DNA of 18,810 nt. Origin: DATIJJ01 sp039936115. GTDB lineage: Bacteria; Pseudomonadota; Gammaproteobacteria; DSM-16500. This document shows, one piece after another, positions 14,682 to 18,810 of this stretch. Both the position numbers and the translations under genes were made by a program. The stretch spans positions 1 to 18,810 of the forward strand of contig JBDTIZ010000028.1 of assembly GCA_039936115.1 (NCBI GenBank), written 5' to 3'. Numbering within the stretch: the stretch's first letter is position 1; every line of letters starts with the position of its first letter. The notes under the pieces are model-generated. The model was given only the letters and a program-made list of their open reading frames with translations. It made no database searches and was not told where the DNA came from.

Positions 14682-17600
14682 ATGTCGAATCTTTACATAT
14701 TAACGCCTCCTGAACAGCAAGCATTTGATTACCCTCCTATTCTGCCGGTGGAAACACGCGCGATTTGTTTTGCGATGGACAATGAATTAGAAAAAGAAAT
14801 TAATCGTCTGAGAACGGCGACCAATAAAGTTGGATTTTTACTGCAATATGGTTATTTCAAAGCATGTAAACGCTTCTTTTTTATGAATCGATTTAGACAA
14901 GAGGATGTCGAGTATGCTGCGAAATTGCTTGGTGTCATGATAGAGGACATTGACCTGTCCTGTTATAAGAAAAAAATGCCTGTGGAACATCAAAAAAAGA
15001 TATTGATATTGTTTGACTGCAAACTATTTGATGACGATGCATATGCTTGGCTTCGAAAAGAAGCGGCTAACCAGGCGGAACGTCAGATTGAGCCAAAGCA
15101 AATATTTATTCATTTATTGAATCTTCTAATACAAAATAACTTTGAAATTTCTTCCTATCATCGTCTAGCAGAACTCATCACGCATGTTTATTATGAATTT
15201 GAACGTGGCTTATTAACTAAAATAAGAAAAGAATTAAGAGAGAAAGATAAGAAATTACTTGATACATTACTGAACGAAGATGACGCTAATCATTCAACTC
15301 TATTAAATCAGCTCAAAACGATTAATCAATCTACAAAACCAAAAGCAATCCAAGCAAGTTTAGCATTATTTGATACTGTGAAAGATTATTTCTTAAGATT
15401 GAAACCTGTAATTGATTCACTTAATTTTTCACCAAGCGGTAGTGCTTATTACGCCACCTGGATGCAAAAAGCTAAACTTTCTCAACTAAAGCAATTTCCA
15501 GAGAAAGAGAAGCTCTATCTTCACTTGCTTACTTTTATACAGCATCAATTTTATCTACGACAGGATTATTTTATTGATGTCCTGCTTAAATGTGTTCAAT
15601 CTGGGAAAAAACATTGCTGCCAAAAAACTTAAAGAAGATGATCAATTGTCACGTATCGAGAGACGAAACGCTGTACGTCACTTAACAAAATCAAATGGCC
15701 ATTACAGAAACTTAGTTGACGAAATTACTAAAATTACTAGATCTCCAGTTTTATCTGATTCAGGCAAGATAAAAAAAATTGATGCATTACTCGCTGAACA
15801 TTCAAAACAAAAAAATGTTACAGAACAACAAAAAATTGAGCTATTCGAAAAATCATTAGATCGCTTAGAAAAAAACAAGGATTATTTTGATATACTTGAA
15901 AAATTATCTGTTAAATTGCAACGCCGTATCTTAGATATTCTTAAATCGCTTATTTTTAATAAAGCATCATCTGATAAGAGCTTAATGTGTTCTATTGATT
16001 ATCTTAAAAAGAATGATGGCCAAATTAAACAGAATGCACCTATCGGATTTCTTGAAAAGGAAGAGCGCGAAGTTTTATTTGATGAAAATATAAAAATTAA
16101 ATCCTCATTATATAAAATGCTCTTGTTTTTACATGTTTCTGATGCTATTAAATCTGGCGAGCTAAATTTAAAGTACTCTTATCGGTATAAGGCTATTCAT
16201 GAATATCTTATTGACGAAAATGTGTGGCGGAAGAATCGCAATCAAATACTTAAGTCTGCTCAATTAGAAATATTTTCTGACTGCACAAAGATTATGGATC
16301 AGTTAAAACAATGTTTAGAAGAAAAATACACGACAGTTAATCAACGTTTTGTAGAGGGCAGAAATCCGTATTTGTCAATAAATGAAAAAGGTCGTGTTCT
16401 TGTCAAAACGCCAGCCCTTGAAGATAAAGATACAGAATACATTGCTGCTTTGCTTGAACAAGCTGGTTATATTCCTGTTTTTCAAATCCTTTCGGATATT
16501 GATAATGCAGTATCACTTACTGAATGTTTCAAGCATCACAGTATAAAACACGTTAAACAAAGACCAACTGCTGAGGCATATTTTGCCGGTATTATTGGTT
16601 TAGGTTGTAATATTGGCATTAGAAAGATGGCACAAATATCCGTAGGAATAAAAGAAAATACTTTAGTAAATACTGTTAACTGGTATTTAAGCTTAAAGAA
16701 TTTACATTCGGCAAACCAACAAATAGTTAACTTGATTAACAAACTAACTCTCTCTAATATTTTTATTGAAGACAGAGAAAATACACACTCCTCTAGCGAT
16801 GGTCGTAAAATTAACGTAGGTGTCGATTCATTAATTGCCAGTCGCTCATTTAAATATCATGGAAAAGATAAAGGCGTGAGCGTCTACACTTTTATTGATG
16901 AACGACAAGCGTTATTTCATTCCTTAGTTATGAGCTCGGCGGAACGAGAAGCCGCGTATGTTATTGATGGCTTGCTTCAAAACGATGTAGTAAAAACGAA
17001 TATTCACTCAACCGATACACATGGATTTACTGAAACTGTTTTTGCAACGACACATTTTTTAGACGTCGCATTTGCTCCTAGAATTAAAAAAATTGGGAAG
17101 CAGCGAATTTATGCTTTTTCATCCCCAGACACATATGAAAAGCGTGGTTATAAAATATTACCAAGTCGAATTATTAACCAAAAATTAATTGCGAAACACT
17201 GGGACGATATATTACGTTTCATGGCAACAATTAATTTAAAACAAGTTACGGCATCCCAGTTATTTAAAAGGTTGAGTTCGTATGCAAAGGATCATCCCCT
17301 GTATCAAGCGCTAAAAGAATTTGGTCGAATTATAAAATCCCTATTTATTCTAACGTATTTTGATGATGTGAAACTTCGGCAGCGAATTGAAAAACAACTC
17401 AATCGAATCGAGCTATCAAATAAATTTTCTAATGCTGTATTTTTTGCAAATGATAGCGAATTTAAGCAAGGTACACGAGAAGAACAAGAAATTGCCACAG
17501 CTTGTAAGATATTGATACAAAATGCTGTTGTTTTATGGAATTACTTGTATCTATCACAAATGTTGGCTAACTGCATTGATGAGTATGAGCGTAACGATAT

Positions 17601-17736
17601 GGTAAATATGATTAAAGGTGGATCTATGATGACATGGCGCCACATTAACTTGCATGGAAAATATGATTTTAACCGGCTAGCAGTTAACGACTACCCGTTT
17701 GATATGGTTAAAATTCTATCATTGCAAGTGGCTTGA
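14682..17736 (+). pseudogene. tnpA: Tn3-family transposase TnpA, split by one frameshift
   Basis: The first frame (14682-15632, 316 residues) is the N-terminal DNA-binding half, the DUF4158-like region that reads the terminal repeats. The second (effective from about 15600 to 17736) holds the rest, including the catalytic core: DGRKINVGVDSL (Asp409 of the second frame), HSTDTHGFTETVF (Asp481), the Glu639 in TREEQEIATA, NAVVLWNYLYLS, and the conserved end WRHINLHGKYDF. Together they give about 1000 residues, normal for TnpA. The frames overlap at 15574-15632; the true protein passes from FIDVLLKCVQS to KNIAAKKL, a +1 shift within GGGAAAAAA at 15603-15611. Loss of one base in this A-run restores it, so mutation, sequencing error or slippage on the A-run are all possible. 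All three catalytic residues survive. The gene follows the recombinase with a two-base gap. Confidence 0.85.
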
Positions 17737-17738
17737 AC

Positions 17739-17773
17739 GAACGAAACTTTTCTCTTTATATGTCAGGAGACCC
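17739..17773 (-). repeat. Right terminal inverted repeat of the Tn3-family transposon
   Basis: This is the partner of 10681-10715, matching 32/35 bases in inverted orientation, and it starts two bases after the tnpA stop codon. The outermost bases read GGGTCTCC from outside; two more bases (TT) match beyond it on both sides, perhaps by chance. Confidence 0.85.
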
Positions 17774-17854
17774 AATTTGGCCCACTGTGAAGCTACGTCC
17801 GACCAGCCGCCAAATGTTCTTTATTAATACATCCTTGCCTCAAGTTAAGAGAGT

Positions 17855-18634
17855 TTATTTCATCGAGAAAGATTTTTGCATCTTGCTTAGCAATTCTAAG
17901 TATTCTGGGCTGCTTTCAAATTTTTTCTGTGCCTCAAGCCGGGCATCAAGTTGCGTGTGGCTGCAAGGTGCAACAGCTAAAAATAAGCGAGCACTATTAA
18001 TATATGGTTCTGAGTGAACAGCTGCTCTGGTTTTAGACCCCGCAATAAAAGCTGCTCCTTGTCCAGAAGCAGGAGACACAGGTGTAATGTTCTCTAACAT
18101 TTTTTTTGTATTCACTCGATCGTTATTAAGTGAATTAAATGTTTCTCTTTGCTGGTCTGGGAGATTATAAAATAAAGTGCCTGGCCCAGCTAAAGTAACG
18201 ACAACTTTAAATTGTTCGCCCTCATACGGTGGAAAATAAAAACCATCTGTATGCCAGCGCGGGTCTTTGAAAGCGTCATTTGGCTGTGAAGATCTCATCA
18301 CTATCCAGGCAGATTCTTGACGCATTTCAGAAATTACTTTATTAATGATTTCAAGAATAAGCTCTGCCATCTTTACACTTATTTCTGCATTTTGTTTATC
18401 AAGTGCAGAAATAAATTTTTCAATGTCAGTTAAAATGTTTTTAAAATTCCCATTATTTTCAAAAGATTCATCTTGAGAAATTTTAAGCGCAGCTAAAGTA
18501 GATTTCTGCTCTGAAGAAAGGTTTAGATCAAAAAACACGAAAGGAGATTCAAGTTTGGATGGGCTCTTTTCTTCGCTCTTTGTTGTTTTATCAGTAAGAG
18601 AATTTAGTAACTTAAATGTAGAATCAGAAAACAT
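17855..18634 (-). CDS. Putative Fe(II)/2-oxoglutarate-dependent oxygenase-like protein
   Basis: ATG 18634, with AGAGGGT six bases upstream, gives 259 residues; an ATG 14 codons further up (18676) has no ribosome site. The N-terminal 100 residues are polar and helical. From about 120 on (numbering from the upstream ATG) a beta-rich domain carries DPRWHTDGFYFPP with an HxD pair (His142, Asp144), KVVVTLAGPGTLFYNLP, GQGAAFIAGS, AAVHSEP (His221) and SARLFLAVAP (Arg230). HxD, a distal His and an Arg about ten residues later are the metal and 2-oxoglutarate ligands of double-stranded beta-helix oxygenases, and the GPGT stretch recalls DUF1826-type proteins. The tail is Glu- and Lys-rich (KKFESSPEYLELLSKMQKSF). 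The substrate is unknown. A structural beta-helix without catalysis is the alternative. Confidence 0.65.
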   Translation of the reverse strand: MFSDSTFKLLNSLTDKTTKSEEKSPSKLESPFVFFDLNLSSEQKSTLAALKISQDESFENNGNFKNILTDIEKFISALDKQNAEISVKMAELILEIINKVISEMRQESAWIVMRSSQPNDAFKDPRWHTDGFYFPPYEGEQFKVVVTLAGPGTLFYNLPDQQRETFNSLNNDRVNTKKMLENITPVSPASGQGAAFIAGSKTRAAVHSEPYINSARLFLAVAPCSHTQLDARLEAQKKFESSPEYLELLSKMQKSFSMK

Positions 18635-18690
18635 ATTATTACCCTCTAAAATAGATGCTTTTTTTATTTTATGCATGTCTAAAAAACGAA

Positions 18691-18710
18691 CGGGCTTGTT
18701 GAAAAACCCG
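18691..18710 (-). terminator. Small hairpin followed by a T-run, upstream of the oxygenase-like gene
   Basis: CGGG (18691-18694) pairs with CCCG (18707-18710), plus one G-U pair, around a 10-base loop; read leftward it is followed by TTCGTTTTTT. This looks like a weak intrinsic terminator for leftward transcription, but it lies only about 57 bases before the gene's start, so it could attenuate that gene. The string GGGCTTGTTGAAAAACCC also resembles ends of some insertion sequences. Confidence 0.25.
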
Positions 18711-18717
18711 ATATTTA

Positions 18718-18746
18718 TTATACAAATTTTAACATTGGGTTATAAT
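18718..18746 (+). promoter_or_regulatory. Promoter of the rightward gene at 18787
   Basis: TTATAC (18718-18723), 17 bases and a perfect TATAAT (18741-18746) point rightward; the start site would be near 18753, with a leader of about 34 bases. On the minus strand the same DNA has TATAAT (plus-strand 18717-18722) that could serve the oxygenase-like gene, so the two promoters may overlap. Confidence 0.45.
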
Positions 18747-18786
18747 AGCTTAACTGTAAGAATAACGCTATTTTTAAGAGTGAATT

Positions 18787-18810
18787 ATGCAAGGACAACA
18801 GCAATATCAG
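18787..18810 (+). CDS. Start of a gene running off the window (partial)
   Basis: ATG 18787 is preceded by AAGAG with a six-base gap and by the promoter listed at 18718-18746. Only eight codons are in the window (MQGQQQYQ), glutamine-rich and not assignable to a family. It is divergent from the oxygenase-like gene. Confidence 0.5.

Larger units (their letters stand above)
10681..17773 (+). mobile_element. Tn3-family unit transposon carrying oxyR and a phosphatase-like gene
   Basis: Two 35-base inverted repeats bound the segment, both starting GGGTCTCCTGACATATA, and the right one begins three bases after the end of a Tn3-type tnpA, where such a repeat belongs. Inside are oxyR, an endonuclease/exonuclease/phosphatase-like gene, a broken ORF6N gene, a tyrosine recombinase and a frameshifted tnpA. 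Tn3 elements with a tyrosine recombinase in place of a serine resolvase are known (Tn4430, Tn5401, Tn4651 types), so the module is coherent. The 5-base flanks, CAGTT on the left and AATTT on the right, do not match, so there is no clean target duplication; the element is old or its ends were separated by recombination. The left flank is the IS30 remnant. Confidence 0.8.

Noticed and set aside
17774..17812. TTTGGC...GCCAAA as a terminator after the transposon
   Set aside because: A six-base stem around a loop of about 27 bases, with no T-run on either side, is too weak.
17733..18017. A 94-codon plus-strand frame starting at the tnpA stop
   Set aside because: It runs through the terminal inverted repeat and then antisense to the oxygenase-like gene, and its start overlaps the tnpA stop without a ribosome site.
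1..18810. CRISPR arrays, tRNA or rRNA genes, riboswitches, replication origin
   Set aside because: No regularly spaced direct repeats, no cloverleaf or rRNA-like stretch, and no clustered DnaA boxes were seen on either strand.

Overview
This is an AT-rich bacterial window that looks like the genome of an intracellular gammaproteobacterium of the order Legionellales (Legionella, Coxiella, Rickettsiella or Berkiella-like). The grounds are three. There are several large proteins with ankyrin or TPR repeats and lysine-rich, nuclear-signal-like patches, as in Dot/Icm effectors. A tandem TTAAG site resembling the PmrA box precedes one of them. Decayed insertion sequences of families common in that group are abundant. 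The taxonomic call is inference; no rRNA, tRNA or housekeeping gene is present to settle it.

Layout. 1-126 is the 3' end of an ISAs1-family element. 612-7489 is a block of four effector-like genes: an alpha-helical protein of unknown function (minus), an ankyrin-like protein (plus, behind the PmrA-like box), a small ankyrin protein with a basic tail (minus), and a 670-residue protein with six ankyrin repeats (minus, with a good sigma-70 promoter). 7490-10680 is a graveyard: a palindromic repeat, the first 29 codons of an IS5-type transposase joined to a frameshifted TPR gene, and broken ISKra4 and IS30 transposases lying head to head.

10681-17773 is the main discovery: a complete-looking Tn3-family unit transposon of about 7.1 kb bounded by 35-bp inverted repeats (32/35 identical). 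From left to right it carries oxyR (minus), a divergent endonuclease/exonuclease/phosphatase-like gene (plus), an ORF6N-domain gene with a frameshift, a tyrosine recombinase with all catalytic residues, and a TnpA split in two by one frameshift. The last three overlap or abut and form the transposition and resolution operon. OxyR and the phosphatase-like protein are passengers sharing one 106-bp intergenic region that holds a good OxyR operator and an oxyR promoter. The phosphatase-like protein seems to have its SDH motif moved from the C-terminus to the N-terminus, as if circularly permuted.

17855-18634 (minus) encodes a protein with the HxD...H...R signature of Fe(II)/2-oxoglutarate oxygenases. 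A divergent gene starts at 18787 and runs off the window. Several genes are broken by single-base frameshifts; decay, sequencing error and (for tnpA) slippage cannot be told apart from one sequence.
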